DNA of 64,000 nucleotides from CAWBCI01 sp963787195 (GCA_963787195.1 CAWBCI010000079.1:1-64000), one strand, 5' to 3'. Positions 53,703 to 63,049 are shown, counted from the first letter of the stretch. The notes: generated by a model not told the origin, from the sequence alone. Translations and numbers: made by a program.

Positions 53703-55446
53703 CCAGAAAAATATAATAATCCTGCAAAGTCAATAAAGAATCGGGTGAAAAGACCCGCGGATTATCAATGGCCCATCCTGAACCTTCCTGGCCGTTATCA
53801 TCGGCATGAAAAGCTAAAAAGACAGGATCACTTTCACATCCGGAAAGGGATGAAAGGTCTACACTAAGGTGCTGCCAGGAAATAGATGGTTCAAGTTGAT
53901 AAAGTACGTTCCAGTTTGTATCATTAAAACTGTATTCGATATAAGCTTGCTGGCCGTTCATCCCATCATAGTAGGAATCAAAATCAAAGTGAAAATTTGG
54001 AGAAACCCTGAGATCCAAGGCAGGCGTTATAAGTCTGTCCTCACTGCCATCATTTCCAATTCCTGAAAGACGGTCATTTGAACAGGCATATGTACCAGCC
54101 CAGGTCGGGATATCCCATCCCCCTCCGCTTCCATTTGTAGTGCGGAACCAGCCTGAGCCATTTGAAAAAGACTGCCATCCTGAGGGAGGAAAAATAGCAG
54201 TTTCAAAATTTTCAATTAGTGAGGTAGCCTGGGGGGAATCCCAGCTTGCGATTAAACTGAGCGGATCGACGTAGAGGTTTCGTACAGGGTATTTGTTACA
54301 TCCGAGAACAATGCTCATGTAAGTATTGCTAGGTAAAACGAATTCCGCATCATAGGAATCATTCCCGGGCTGAGATGTTTCTATATAATAATGCCCAGGA
54401 GGGCCTTCGAAGTGAATTGAAGCACCAGGACCGGCATTGAAGACCTCCACTAAGGTATCGCCACCGTAAATCCTGTACCACAGTGAATTCGGGCAGGAAA
54501 TATTATCTGTTACATAAATATCTATATCCTTTGCAAAATTCATAAAATGTCCCACAACATTCGAAACGTAGTAATCAGACCAGCCGCTGTCGGGGGAATG
54601 GGTTTTGAGGCCATAGGCATACCAGCCCTGGGGAAGTCCGGCCCAGAGTGTATCGTCATAATGTAAATTACTCGTATTTGCAATATAGGTAGTATCACCA
54701 AGCAGGGGAGAGCCGTTGGGATCGAAATTTGAAAACCTGTTAACTTCAAAATCATCATAATTCGGGACAGGCTCACCCGGAGGCGCAACATAAGCACGGA
54801 TCATAAAATCCTGGTATACTGAAGGGCCCCAATCATTGTCCTGGAATTTTGAATAGCTCCGGTTGTATGTGGGATTGGTCATATCCACACCCAGGGGGGC
54901 AGCATCAGGTTCGGGATTGGTTTGTTTCATGCCCAGGTAAAAATCCCCCTCTGTGAGAATAGCTGCGGTATCCGGGAACATAAACGCTATCCATCCATAG
55001 CTATCTACGCTTACAGTAATGCTATCCAGCAAAGTGCCGGGGAAACCACCCGGACCGTCATCATCATAAATGGCCATCTGGAAACTGGTTCCCAGGAAAG
55101 GACCGGGATAGCTGCCATCTCCAACATAAATATCACCTCCCACAACATTTACCGGATATCCCGAAGGACTGAACCTGACCGCATTCACCGAACCCTCGTC
55201 TTGCCAGAGAACAAGGTCCTCGGCACTGCCATCATCAAACCAAATATAAGATGACCAGGAATAAGTCCACCAACTGGCCTGGCACCATGTATCATCATCC
55301 TTCACATTAGCCAATACAGACACATTATCATCCAGGATATTCCTGTTAGATGGAATTTTATAAGGGATTTTGTTTTCCTGGGCCCGGATAATATTTATAA
55401 ATGATAAAAGGAAAGCAATAAGGAGAAGCGCAGTAATTTTTTTCAT
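53656..55446 (-). CDS. T9SS-exported multidomain protein, first part of a frameshifted gene (type X module)
   Basis: 596 codons. A signal peptide (KKITALLLIAFLLSFINIIRA) is followed by a beta domain (AEDLVLWQDEGSVNAVRFSP, GDIYVGDGSYPGPFLGTSFQ), a PPP-free linker with the TGL-like SPDSGWSDYYVSNVVGHFMN repeat unit, and a cleaved-adhesin/choice-of-anchor-J-like domain (GWQSFSNGSGWFRTTNGSGG, GSGWAIDNPRVFSP). The frame then runs out at a premature stop (FIGSSETQLILC); text homologous to the end of the paralogue at 55458-57599 continues one frame over. As one reading the two parts would give a protein of about 1,240 residues. Confidence 0.82.
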   Translation of the reverse strand: MKKITALLLIAFLLSFINIIRAQENKIPYKIPSNRNILDDNVSVLANVKDDDTWCQASWWTYSWSSYIWFDDGSAEDLVLWQDEGSVNAVRFSPSGYPVNVVGGDIYVGDGSYPGPFLGTSFQMAIYDDDGPGGFPGTLLDSITVSVDSYGWIAFMFPDTAAILTEGDFYLGMKQTNPEPDAAPLGVDMTNPTYNRSYSKFQDNDWGPSVYQDFMIRAYVAPPGEPVPNYDDFEVNRFSNFDPNGSPLLGDTTYIANTSNLHYDDTLWAGLPQGWYAYGLKTHSPDSGWSDYYVSNVVGHFMNFAKDIDIYVTDNISCPNSLWYRIYGGDTLVEVFNAGPGASIHFEGPPGHYYIETSQPGNDSYDAEFVLPSNTYMSIVLGCNKYPVRNLYVDPLSLIASWDSPQATSLIENFETAIFPPSGWQSFSNGSGWFRTTNGSGGGWDIPTWAGTYACSNDRLSGIGNDGSEDRLITPALDLRVSPNFHFDFDSYYDGMNGQQAYIEYSFNDTNWNVLYQLEPSISWQHLSVDLSSLSGCESDPVFLAFHADDNGQEGSGWAIDNPRVFSPDSLLTLQDYYIFLDDEFIGSSETQLILC

Positions 55447-55457
55447 GGCATTTAGAA

Positions 55458-57599
55458 TTATCTCAGGATAATGAATTTTTCATATTGAAGGCCTTTTGAT
55501 GTATTAATTTCCAAAAAGCACATCCCGGCAGGCAAATTATTGATATAAATGAATGTAGAATTAGTTTCCGGAATGGAATTCAGCAGGATTTTTCCCCGGA
55601 AGTCATAGATCTTTATAGTTTTTATTAATGAAGATGATTCGATAAATAATTTATCCTTTGCGGGGTTGGGATATATTTTGACCGGGTTTTTCTGAACTGA
55701 TTCCGGGATGGACATTGTGTTGATTGAGATGCAGTTCAGTTCGCTGAGGCCTGAGGGGTAATGAGCACTAACACAGAGGTTGTAATCTATCCCCGGAACA
55801 AGTCCTTCTATTATAGCTGAAGTGGTATCGCTGACCATCACCAATGAATCATCCAGGTAGATGTAATAATCGATCAGGCTATCAGGTGTATTGGGAGAAT
55901 AAATGCGCACATTGTCGACTGCCCATCCTGATCCTTCAGATCCCATATCATCGGAATGGAAGATAAAGTTAAGCGGTGCTTTTCCAGGTCCCGAATGGTT
56001 GGACAAATCCAGGTTTACATGATTCCAGCCTGCTGAAGAATCGATTTCGGATAAAGGATAAGTAAACATTCCTCCGTCAAAAGTATACTCAACCCTGGCT
56101 GTTTGCCCTCCGGAACTGTCGAAATAAGTATCAAAGGAGAGGAAATAATTATTGGCAAATGAGAGGTTCAGAAGAGGGCTCATCAGCAGGTCCTCACTCC
56201 CGTTATTCTCAGCGCCGGCGAGCAGGTTGTTGGTGCAGGCATAAAAACTGTCCCATTCCGGGATATTCCATCCCCCGCCGCTGCCGTCACTGGTCCGGAA
56301 CCAGCCTGCCCCAAGGCTTTCAGACTGCCATCCCGGAGGAGGGAAGCCTGGGGCTTCAAATTCCTGTTCCAGGACAGTAATCTGTGGCGCATCCCAACTT
56401 GCAAGCGAAGAATCAGAATCGAAACGAAGGTTTGAGATCGGAAATTCAGAACAGGTGAGCGAAATGTTCAGAACCGTATCATTAATTATCTGCAGTCCTG
56501 ATAATGAATAATCATGATTCCCGTGTGCCGTAACAGATACATCATAAGTGCCTTTATAAACTTCTAAGTTCACACTATCGGTGCCGCTTTGATCATAGGT
56601 TTGATAGGGGTAATCCAGTCCTGTCAGGGAGATATGAATGGATTCCGGCCAGCTCTGGTCACAAACTTGCACATCAATGGCCAGGTTTTGGATCATCTGA
56701 TGGGCCACAATGTTAGAAACATAATAATCCGACCAGCCGCTGTCGGGAGAATGGGTTTTCAGTCCGTAGGCGTACCATCCCGCTGCAAGTCCGGACCATA
56801 GTGTATCATTATATGAGTGAATAATTGAAACTGTATCAATGGTTGTTGTATCTCCCAGGAGAGGAGATCCCTCCGGATCGAAATTTGAGAAACGGTCCAA
56901 CTTGTAGTAATCATAATCTGGCAGGGGAGCCCCTGGAGGAGCGATCCAGGCAATCATCATGAAATCCTGATATACAGAAAGCATCCAATCATTTTCTAGG
57001 AATTTGGAATAACTACGCTTATAAACCGGATCGGTCATATCAACTCCCAGAGGGGCTGCATTGGGGGCCGGTGCAGTCTGAATCATTCCAAGATAAAAAT
57101 CCCCGTCAGGGATTTGGGCATAAGGTTCAGCAAAGTTAAATTCTACCCATCCGTAATTATTTACTGTCACGGTAATGCTATCCAGCAAAGTCCCGGGAAA
57201 TCCGTCCGGGCCGTCATTATCATAAACAGCCATTTGGAAACGGCTACCCAGGAAGGGCCCTGGAAAGCTGCCATCTCCTACATAAACTTCACCACCGACC
57301 ACATTTATAGGATAAGCTGAAGGAGTGAACCGCACTGCATTTACTGAACCAGGCGCATACCACAAAACAAAATCTTCAGCACTTTCATCATTATATTCAA
57401 TAATAAAAGGATAATAGGATGTCCACCAGTTAATCCGGCACATGCTATCATTGTCTTCGACACTTGCCCATACTCCGATTTCTCCATCCTCATCAGCACT
57501 TACAAAAGGAAATGGAGTTTTAGCATGTTTCTGTGCTTTTGTAAAATTACAGGTCAGACTAAGGATCAGGATCAGGCAAAGCGTAAAAGTTTTTTTCAT
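55458..57599 (-). CDS. T9SS-exported multidomain protein, type X paralogue with its own tail
   Basis: 713 residues. A signal peptide (KKTFTLCLILILSLTCNFTKA), then the same module order as the previous gene: AEDFVLWYAPGSVNAVRFTP, GEVYVGDGSFPGPFLGSRFQ, SPDSGWSDYYVSNIVAHQMI. A carboxypeptidase-like beta repeat follows (YKGTYDVSVTAHGNHDYSL), then anchor-J-like domain (GWQSESLGAGWFRTSDGSGG, GSGWAVDNVRIYSP), one fn3-like strand set (YNLCVSAHYPSGLSELNC) and a T9SS tail (VKIYPNPAKDKLFIESS). Eleven bases separate it from the next copy. A clean full-length type X protein, useful as a template for the broken one. Confidence 0.88.
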   Translation of the reverse strand: MKKTFTLCLILILSLTCNFTKAQKHAKTPFPFVSADEDGEIGVWASVEDNDSMCRINWWTSYYPFIIEYNDESAEDFVLWYAPGSVNAVRFTPSAYPINVVGGEVYVGDGSFPGPFLGSRFQMAVYDNDGPDGFPGTLLDSITVTVNNYGWVEFNFAEPYAQIPDGDFYLGMIQTAPAPNAAPLGVDMTDPVYKRSYSKFLENDWMLSVYQDFMMIAWIAPPGAPLPDYDYYKLDRFSNFDPEGSPLLGDTTTIDTVSIIHSYNDTLWSGLAAGWYAYGLKTHSPDSGWSDYYVSNIVAHQMIQNLAIDVQVCDQSWPESIHISLTGLDYPYQTYDQSGTDSVNLEVYKGTYDVSVTAHGNHDYSLSGLQIINDTVLNISLTCSEFPISNLRFDSDSSLASWDAPQITVLEQEFEAPGFPPPGWQSESLGAGWFRTSDGSGGGWNIPEWDSFYACTNNLLAGAENNGSEDLLMSPLLNLSFANNYFLSFDTYFDSSGGQTARVEYTFDGGMFTYPLSEIDSSAGWNHVNLDLSNHSGPGKAPLNFIFHSDDMGSEGSGWAVDNVRIYSPNTPDSLIDYYIYLDDSLVMVSDTTSAIIEGLVPGIDYNLCVSAHYPSGLSELNCISINTMSIPESVQKNPVKIYPNPAKDKLFIESSSLIKTIKIYDFRGKILLNSIPETNSTFIYINNLPAGMCFLEINTSKGLQYEKFIILR

Positions 57600-57614
57600 A
57601 GGACAAATAATTTA

Positions 57615-59702
57615 TTACAAGATAATTAATTTTTCAAAGGAGATAGATTCAGTGGTGTTTATTTCAAGAAAGTAAATTCCACGCGGCCATTGACTTATGT
57701 CAAGAATGACAGAGGAGTTGTCAGGTTCTGATCTGAACACTTCCTTTCCCTGGAAATTTTTCATCCGGAGTGTTTTTATTTTCAGGGGGGATTTGATGAA
57801 GACTTTTTCATCTGCCGGGTTTGGATAAATCAGTGTTTTATGCTTGTCTGTGATTTCTCTGACTTCCTCAAAAGGTCCGCAGGCCAGATTACTGAGATTC
57901 GACTCACAAGTATCCGTTTGCCCTCTAAAGACAGAACTGACCTCATAACAATAAAATGCAATTGGCAGGTTGGGGCCGTCGGTGTAAGCATTTTCGTATG
58001 AGAAATCATAAAATTCAAAATTTGAATTGTTGACACTGCGGTAAATATTAAATCCCAGGAAAGTACGATCTCTGTTATTCTTCCTGTTAATTTTTGCCTG
58101 GGAGTCCCTGTATCCGGGTTTAGTTGATAAACCGGTATTATCGAAAGAATTATTATCTGGAACAGTTATTCTCTGAAGCTTTTGACTTTTTCCATCCGAA
58201 GCTAAGACATATGCCTCAATATTCCAGTTATAATCCAGGTCGGGACTGATCTGCAAGAGGGTTTGCCATCCGCCGAAGTTCATCATGTTGCCGTATCCGT
58301 CGATGGCCGGACCTGCATCACATCCTGCCGGGTAGCCTGTGCTTGTGTTTACATAATATCCTATCCACAATTCCTGGCTAATGTCAACGGGTACAGGTGT
58401 GTCAAGCGTGATATAGTTCCAGGCATTGATTTCCGGGTTGGTCACCAACTGGTCAACTACCATGTCGGCAGCGCCGGCGCCTTTCCATACCCGGATATGA
58501 TAGGTAGCTGCGGCTTCGGCCGGGTAGAAGGCTACCTGGGTTACGGAGCTACCATCATAATCGGTCAGCTGTGAAGGCCCCCAGCGGGCTGCACAATCAA
58601 ATTCTGCGGCAGCATCCGTTCCAATGGCTTGATAATTTACGCCATCATCCCAATTGATCCATTCATGAATTTCATCAGGTATTGGAGACGTCCAATTGAG
58701 TATCAATGCTCCAAGAGAAATATCAAGTTGCACGACCAGATTGGTAGGGGCAGCGCATGCGCGATATACATTTATATTATCCACAAACCAGCCAAGGATA
58801 TCCATGGAACTGGTGCCATTGGCAAGGAACCTGATTCTAAAAACCTTGCCCATCGCCTGACTGGTAATATCCACATGATCCGATATCCAATCAAAGCTAC
58901 CATCGGCATTGCTGTAGGATTTGACCGTTGTCCAGGCCTGGCCTTCCCAGTTCCAGACCTGTATATCCATGTTTTCAGCCCCGGTAGGATTTACACTTGC
59001 AAGTTTAATGTCATAATCGAGCCAAATGTTTCCTTCAGTGAGTATATCCCCCCTGAAAGGATAACTTTCCAGGCCGACAGAATAATTAGTTTGTACCGGA
59101 TCCCAGCTGAATTCAGCGGCAGGGGCAGGATTTCCATTAACATAGGTAATGGCCCAGTTTGCGTCAGATGGTGTCCAGTTATTTTCATCTAAATTACCTG
59201 AATCCCAGTTTTCGCTGAAATCAAGGTAATATCCGAAATTGAGGATAAACAATGATGTAAGTGTTGAAGATTCCCCGGTCTGACCGGGATAGCCATACGG
59301 GCTGAGGTCATATACAGCCGAAATATCATAAATATAGTATCCGGGATTTGGTTCGAAAAAAGTTATTTCTGTAGTTTCCGGGGGGTAAGTATTTATAAAA
59401 TCTCCATCCCGGTAAAGATTATAACCCATAAATCCCGGAGGGATGGTCCCGGTGGAATCAAGCGGAGGACAGACTTCCAGGTAAGTGGCTGAATCGGGCT
59501 GGTAGAAGCAGGAGGGAGGATACAGGAAATAGCTCTGGAAGGAAGTATATTCCCGGCCTGATGGGACAGAGGAAGAGACGGCCGCCACACTTAGTTTAAA
59601 GTTTTGACTGTAATTAATTTGATCTGCAGAATTTTGTCCCTGGACATTATAATAATGTGTAATTAAGAAAAATACCAGGTAAAGGGTAGAAATATTTTTC
59701 AT
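57615..59702 (-). CDS. T9SS-exported multidomain protein, type Y paralogue with its own signal peptide
   Basis: 695 residues. A signal peptide (KNISTLYLVFFLITHYYNVQG) leads directly into FKLSVAAVSSSVPSGREYTSFQ-type text and FQSYFLYPPSCFYQPDSATY, that is, the short bridge found at the end of the type X module. Then the type Y order: LDENNWTPSDANWAITYVNG, DILGWFVDNINVYRACAAPT, VTQVAFYPAEAATYHIRVWK, DISQELWIGYYVNTSTGYPA, an fn3-like segment (FLGFNIYRSVNNSNFEFYDF) and a T9SS tail (TLIYPNPADEKVFIKSP). First gene of the four-frame minus-strand cluster. Surface-exposed or secreted; function unknown. Confidence 0.88.
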   Translation of the reverse strand: MKNISTLYLVFFLITHYYNVQGQNSADQINYSQNFKLSVAAVSSSVPSGREYTSFQSYFLYPPSCFYQPDSATYLEVCPPLDSTGTIPPGFMGYNLYRDGDFINTYPPETTEITFFEPNPGYYIYDISAVYDLSPYGYPGQTGESSTLTSLFILNFGYYLDFSENWDSGNLDENNWTPSDANWAITYVNGNPAPAAEFSWDPVQTNYSVGLESYPFRGDILTEGNIWLDYDIKLASVNPTGAENMDIQVWNWEGQAWTTVKSYSNADGSFDWISDHVDITSQAMGKVFRIRFLANGTSSMDILGWFVDNINVYRACAAPTNLVVQLDISLGALILNWTSPIPDEIHEWINWDDGVNYQAIGTDAAAEFDCAARWGPSQLTDYDGSSVTQVAFYPAEAAATYHIRVWKGAGAADMVVDQLVTNPEINAWNYITLDTPVPVDISQELWIGYYVNTSTGYPAGCDAGPAIDGYGNMMNFGGWQTLLQISPDLDYNWNIEAYVLASDGKSQKLQRITVPDNNSFDNTGLSTKPGYRDSQAKINRKNNRDRTFLGFNIYRSVNNSNFEFYDFSYENAYTDGPNLPIAFYCYEVSSVFRGQTDTCESNLSNLACGPFEEVREITDKHKTLIYPNPADEKVFIKSPLKIKTLRMKNFQGKEVFRSEPDNSSVILDISQWPRGIYFLEINTTESISFEKLIIL

Positions 59703-59900
59703 AGACTTGAGGCTTGGTTAAAATGTAAGACAGAATTGAAGATTAAAAGGTTGCATGGATGGAAAACTTATCTGGTATTTAATCTTACATTTATAAGTGA
59801 ATAAGATCAATCTATTTAATTAAACTCTATATAAGATATACAAATAGTGTAGTTTACAAAATTGAAATCATAATTAAATTCCAAAAAGCTAAACTCTCAT

Positions 59901-59962
59901 TTGACCAATAACCAATAACCATTAACCATTACCCATTACCCATTACCCATTCCCCAATAACT
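59901..59962. repeat. 7-bp minisatellite array, copy 3 (inverted)
   Basis: About nine units of AACCATT/ACCCATT/ACCAATA, the reverse complement of copies 1 and 2, between the divergent type Y gene and the DnaJ gene. It ends next to a -7 box. Confidence 0.85.
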
Positions 59963-59964
59963 AT

Positions 59965-59972
59965 TATCTTTG
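59965..59972 (+). promoter_or_regulatory. -7 box for the TerB/DnaJ gene
   Basis: TATCTTTG matches TAnnTTTG and is 24 bases before the start codon. The -33 position lies in the last units of the 7-bp array. Confidence 0.5.
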
Positions 59973-59995
59973 CGCTTTTGTAAATTCAAATTGTT

Positions 59996-60832
59996 ATGAA
60001 ATATGTCATAACTGTTCTGCTCATACTGGTGTTATTTTATTTGATTGGAAATCTGAGCACTGCTAAGGGCAAAAAAACGGAGAAGACCAGGAAATCAAAA
60101 CAAGGAAATATGTTAAAAAATCGCTATGCAAAATGGATAGGAGGGGGCCTGGGATGGGCTTTGGGCGGACCTATCGGGGGAATACTCGGGTTTATGTTCG
60201 GATCGATGTTCGATGGGATGGCTTCGGGAAATTTTCAGCATCAACCCACCCGAACAGGAGATTTCAGCGTAAGTCTTTTGATATTATCAGCGGCCGTAAT
60301 GAAAGCGGACGGGAAAGTGATGCGCTCGGAATTGAATTATGTGAAGACCTTTTTCGAACGGCAGTTTGGTGCACAAACTGCCAATGAACGGATACTGCTC
60401 CTGAAAAAAATCCTGGAACAGGAGATCAATGTTCAGGCAGTGAGCATGCAAATCCGGCAATTTATGGAATATCCTGCCCGGCTGCAATTGCTACATTACT
60501 TGTTCGGGCTTTCTTCAGCCGACGGGATATCTCACCCCAAAGAAATTGAAATGATTGCTAACATTGCGGCATACCTGGGAATTGAAAAGGGTGATCTGGA
60601 ATCGATCCGGGCAATGTTTGTCAGGGATATAAACAGCGCGTACAAGGTTCTGGAGATCAATCCTGATGCAAGCGATGAAGAAGTTAAAACCGCATACCGC
60701 CACATGGCCATTAAATACCATCCCGACAAAGTAGCCCATCTAGGTGAAGATATTCAGAATTCTGCTAAAGAGAAGTTCCAGCAATTAAATGCTGCTTATG
60801 AGGAGATTAAAAAGCAAAGAGGAATTAAATAG
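59996..60832 (+). CDS. DjlA-like membrane co-chaperone (TerB and J domains)
   Basis: 278 residues. An N-terminal membrane helix (VITVLLILVLFYLIGNLSTA), a glycine-rich stretch (WIGGGLGWALGGPIGGILGF, FMFGSMFDGMASG), a TerB-like helical domain (LLILSAAVMKADGKVMRSEL, LSSADGISHPKEIEMIANIA) and a C-terminal J domain (AYKVLEINPDASDEEVKTAY) with the HPD tripeptide in IKYHPDKVAHLG. This is the DjlA order; it recruits DnaK to the membrane. Convergent with the porin, with 9 bases between stops. Its promoter sits beside the 7-bp repeat array. Confidence 0.92.
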   Translation: MKYVITVLLILVLFYLIGNLSTAKGKKTEKTRKSKQGNMLKNRYAKWIGGGLGWALGGPIGGILGFMFGSMFDGMASGNFQHQPTRTGDFSVSLLILSAAVMKADGKVMRSELNYVKTFFERQFGAQTANERILLLKKILEQEINVQAVSMQIRQFMEYPARLQLLHYLFGLSSADGISHPKEIEMIANIAAYLGIEKGDLESIRAMFVRDINSAYKVLEINPDASDEEVKTAYRHMAIKYHPDKVAHLGEDIQNSAKEKFQQLNAAYEEIKKQRGIK

Positions 60833-60841
60833 TGCCGGGAC

Positions 60842-62809
60842 TTAATTATAGAAATCCCATGTCAGTCCGAATTTGAATTTCGCATCCTGCATAGGATAAT
60901 GGGGCACCATATAGTAGTTATTTTCCCCGAAAAGACTGGTAAAGTGATTGTATTTAAGGAATAGTCTGAATGACTTTATCATCAGGTTTAAATATACATC
61001 AGCATAAAGATAATTACCGATCTTCTTACCTTCCTGAAGATAAAAACTCCTGGTAGCCGGCATATAAGCGTCGGCATAATAGGCGGTATTATAGAACATA
61101 TCAATGCCGGGTTGCAGAACAGCAGCGTTTTTAAATACATGCAGGGTGAAATAGACTGCTCCCCTGGCCAGTAAATCCGGCAGAGGTAATATGGTGGAAT
61201 TGCTTGCATGCTGGTATACCAGCTTATAATCAAAATTAAAGGTTTTAATTTGCAAATGTTGTGAAAGCCGTGCCCTGAACAGATTAAATGTCCCGGGATT
61301 TTGCCAGGGCCTTGCTTCCTGATAGAGATAAATGAAGTGGCTGATTTTCATATAATCGATCCCCAGGTTCAGTTTATTCATTTGAATATTAAAGCTGATA
61401 TTCTGCGTAAGTTGCTTTTTGAAATTATTGTCCCAGTTAAAATAATTGGATTTGTAATGCTGGTAGAAATATGCTGCATCCTGCGACAGTTGATAAGTAA
61501 TTATTGAAAAATCAATCTCCTTATTTAGCCATAATTTAATTTTCTGATGTAAGCTTCCAAAGAGTAGATATCCGCCATCATTGAAGTCACCTTTAGAATA
61601 ATATCCATTGAATGAGACTTTCATACCGGAGAGCGGGCGTATAATTACATCTGCGGATGGTGTCAATATATTAAACTGGGTTTTTGCTGCATATCCGGAT
61701 ATTTCCGAATGCTGATGTTCGGCTGAAATCCTCAGGTAGAGGATTTTTTTTTCAGGATCTTCATTCATTCCGATATTTGACCATCCCAGGCGGTGGGTCA
61801 TGGAAACTACCAGGATGGAATCTCTGGTCTGTGTGCTGTCGGTCAATGGACCGAAACGGCTGTAAAACTGTTTATAAAAATCGCTCTCAGGCTCCTGGTC
61901 AGTGTAAACCTGGATATTTTTATCATATTTAAAGCTATAAGTGATTCTTCCCGGGTTGAAGAAAGGCTGCCGGGTATATAAAGAATCCGGCAGGGTATCG
62001 GCTTTAGTGAATGAAAAGTATTGTTCAGTATAAAAGCCGGCTTCCTTAACCAGGTTTTGGGCAGTTTTCAGGTTCACGTCAATAAGTTGGCGGTCGGTCT
62101 CCAGATTATTTTCAAAGACTGAATCATTGAGGATTCCACCGTTTTCCTGGACAATAAATTTATTATGGGTATAGTTGGCGATAATTCCGTAGCGCTTGTT
62201 TTTAGTAAAATATTGTCCATTGAGTGTTACGCTTTTATCATCAGATTTCTGCCGGACGTACAGACCGGGAGAATTAATCAGGAAGAAATCCACTCCAAGT
62301 GTAATATTTTTTCCTATATGCTGGTTATGAAAGGCTCTGAAAAGCTGTTCCTTTTTGGAGCCATTTATATAGGTGAGGAAAGTAATAGGGACTTGATGGA
62401 TATAATAGGCGGTATTTTTATCGGTAAAGGTATATTTCTGAAAAGAGTTCAATCCCAGGTTAAAGCCCGCTTGTATGTCAGGATGATAGACCAGGTCATT
62501 GCAAGCCAATCCGGGATTCCCGAGGCTGGCAAAGAATCCACCGTTTTGTTGAAGGGGGTCGAAACGTTGGAAAGCGTCGAGGCTGTACGTATTGGCAAGG
62601 TGCAGTTTTTGAAGGGCCAGGCTATCGTTTGAATACAAATAATAGCTTACATAAGTTGTGTCCTTGGCATAAGTTGTATCATTGGCATAAGTTGTATCCC
62701 TGGTATAGTCAAGAGAGTCGGGAGGGGAAGATGCAATAGCAGACAGGAGAGGGGTAGTCAGGAAAAAGAGTATGAGCAGCAGGGGAATGTATAGCGAGGA
62801 TCTGTTCAT
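60842..62809 (-). CDS. Porin_10-type outer-membrane protein
   Basis: About 655 residues from ATG 62809, which gives a clean signal peptide (NRSSLYIPLLLILFFLTTPL); the frame itself is open to 62902. Residues about 33-52 contain a short repeat, DTTYANDTTYAKDTTY. The body is a series of alternating amphipathic strands with aromatic ends (FYTEQYFSFTKADTL, RLGWSNIGMNEDPEKKI) and ends FKFGLTWDFYN, an aromatic C-terminal strand as in beta-barrels. The length and pattern fit the putative porin family of Bacteroidota (Porin_10). Cargo unknown. It lies between the rRNA operon and djlA; a -7 box is at 62858-62865. Confidence 0.8.
   Translation of the reverse strand: MNRSSLYIPLLLILFFLTTPLLSAIASSPPDSLDYTRDTTYANDTTYAKDTTYVSYYLYSNDSLALQKLHLANTYSLDAFQRFDPLQQNGGFFASLGNPGLACNDLVYHPDIQAGFNLGLNSFQKYTFTDKNTAYYIHQVPITFLTYINGSKKEQLFRAFHNQHIGKNITLGVDFFLINSPGLYVRQKSDDKSVTLNGQYFTKNKRYGIIANYTHNKFIVQENGGILNDSVFENNLETDRQLIDVNLKTAQNLVKEAGFYTEQYFSFTKADTLPDSLYTRQPFFNPGRITYSFKYDKNIQVYTDQEPESDFYKQFYSRFGPLTDSTQTRDSILVVSMTHRLGWSNIGMNEDPEKKILYLRISAEHQHSEISGYAAKTQFNILTPSADVIIRPLSGMKVSFNGYYSKGDFNDGGYLLFGSLHQKIKLWLNKEIDFSIITYQLSQDAAYFYQHYKSNYFNWDNNFKKQLTQNISFNIQMNKLNLGIDYMKISHFIYLYQEARPWQNPGTFNLFRARLSQHLQIKTFNFDYKLVYQHASNSTILPLPDLLARGAVYFTLHVFKNAAVLQPGIDMFYNTAYYADAYMPATRSFYLQEGKKIGNYLYADVYLNLMIKSFRLFLKYNHFTSLFGENNYYMVPHYPMQDAKFKFGLTWDFYN
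62640..62710. repeat. Short in-frame tandem repeat within the porin gene
   Basis: About three units of 18 bases (GTTGTATCnTTGGCATAA form) encode DTTYAxDTTYAxDTTY near the mature N-terminus of the porin. Confidence 0.7.
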
Positions 62810-62857
62810 TCTTTGGATATGGAAAATTAATAACGGAAATAAATAAAGAATATTTTC

Positions 62858-62865
62858 CAAAGGTA
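62858..62865 (-). promoter_or_regulatory. -7 box for the porin gene
   Basis: TACCTTTG on the minus strand, about 49 bases before ATG 62809. It lies upstream of the longer open frame's likely start, supporting the shorter protein. Confidence 0.5.
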
Positions 62866-62904
62866 AGGAATAAGGCTGGAAGAAAGGGGAAGAGCAGGGC
62901 AAAA

Positions 62905-62935
62905 AAAAACCCGGCTGTTGGGCCGGGTTTTTTTA
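62905..62935 (-). terminator. Terminator of the rRNA operon
   Basis: CCCGGC / GCCGGG stem with a short loop; nine A on one side and eight T on the other, so it can act in both directions. It is about 10 bases beyond the 5S 3' end. Confidence 0.85.
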
Positions 62936-62941
62936 TAAATT

Positions 62942-63049
62942 TTGGCAACGACATACTCTCCCACAATAAATGCAGTACCATCTGCGCTGGTGGGCTTAAC
63001 TACTCTGTTCGGAAAGGGAAGAGGTGGGCCCCACCGCTATAATCACCAA
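62942..63049 (-). rRNA. rrf: 5S ribosomal RNA
   Basis: On the minus strand it runs from TTGGTGATTATAGCGGTGGG to GTATGTCGTTGCCAAA, about 108 nt, with terminal complementarity (TTGGTGA... / ...TGCCAAA) and the CACCTCTTCCC loop region typical of 5S. It follows 23S by about 90 bases. Confidence 0.93.

Noticed and set aside
53655..53705. Programmed ribosomal frameshift between X and Y
   Set aside because: No slippery heptamer of the usual X-XXY-YYZ form and no obvious stimulatory stem; kept only as a low-probability option.
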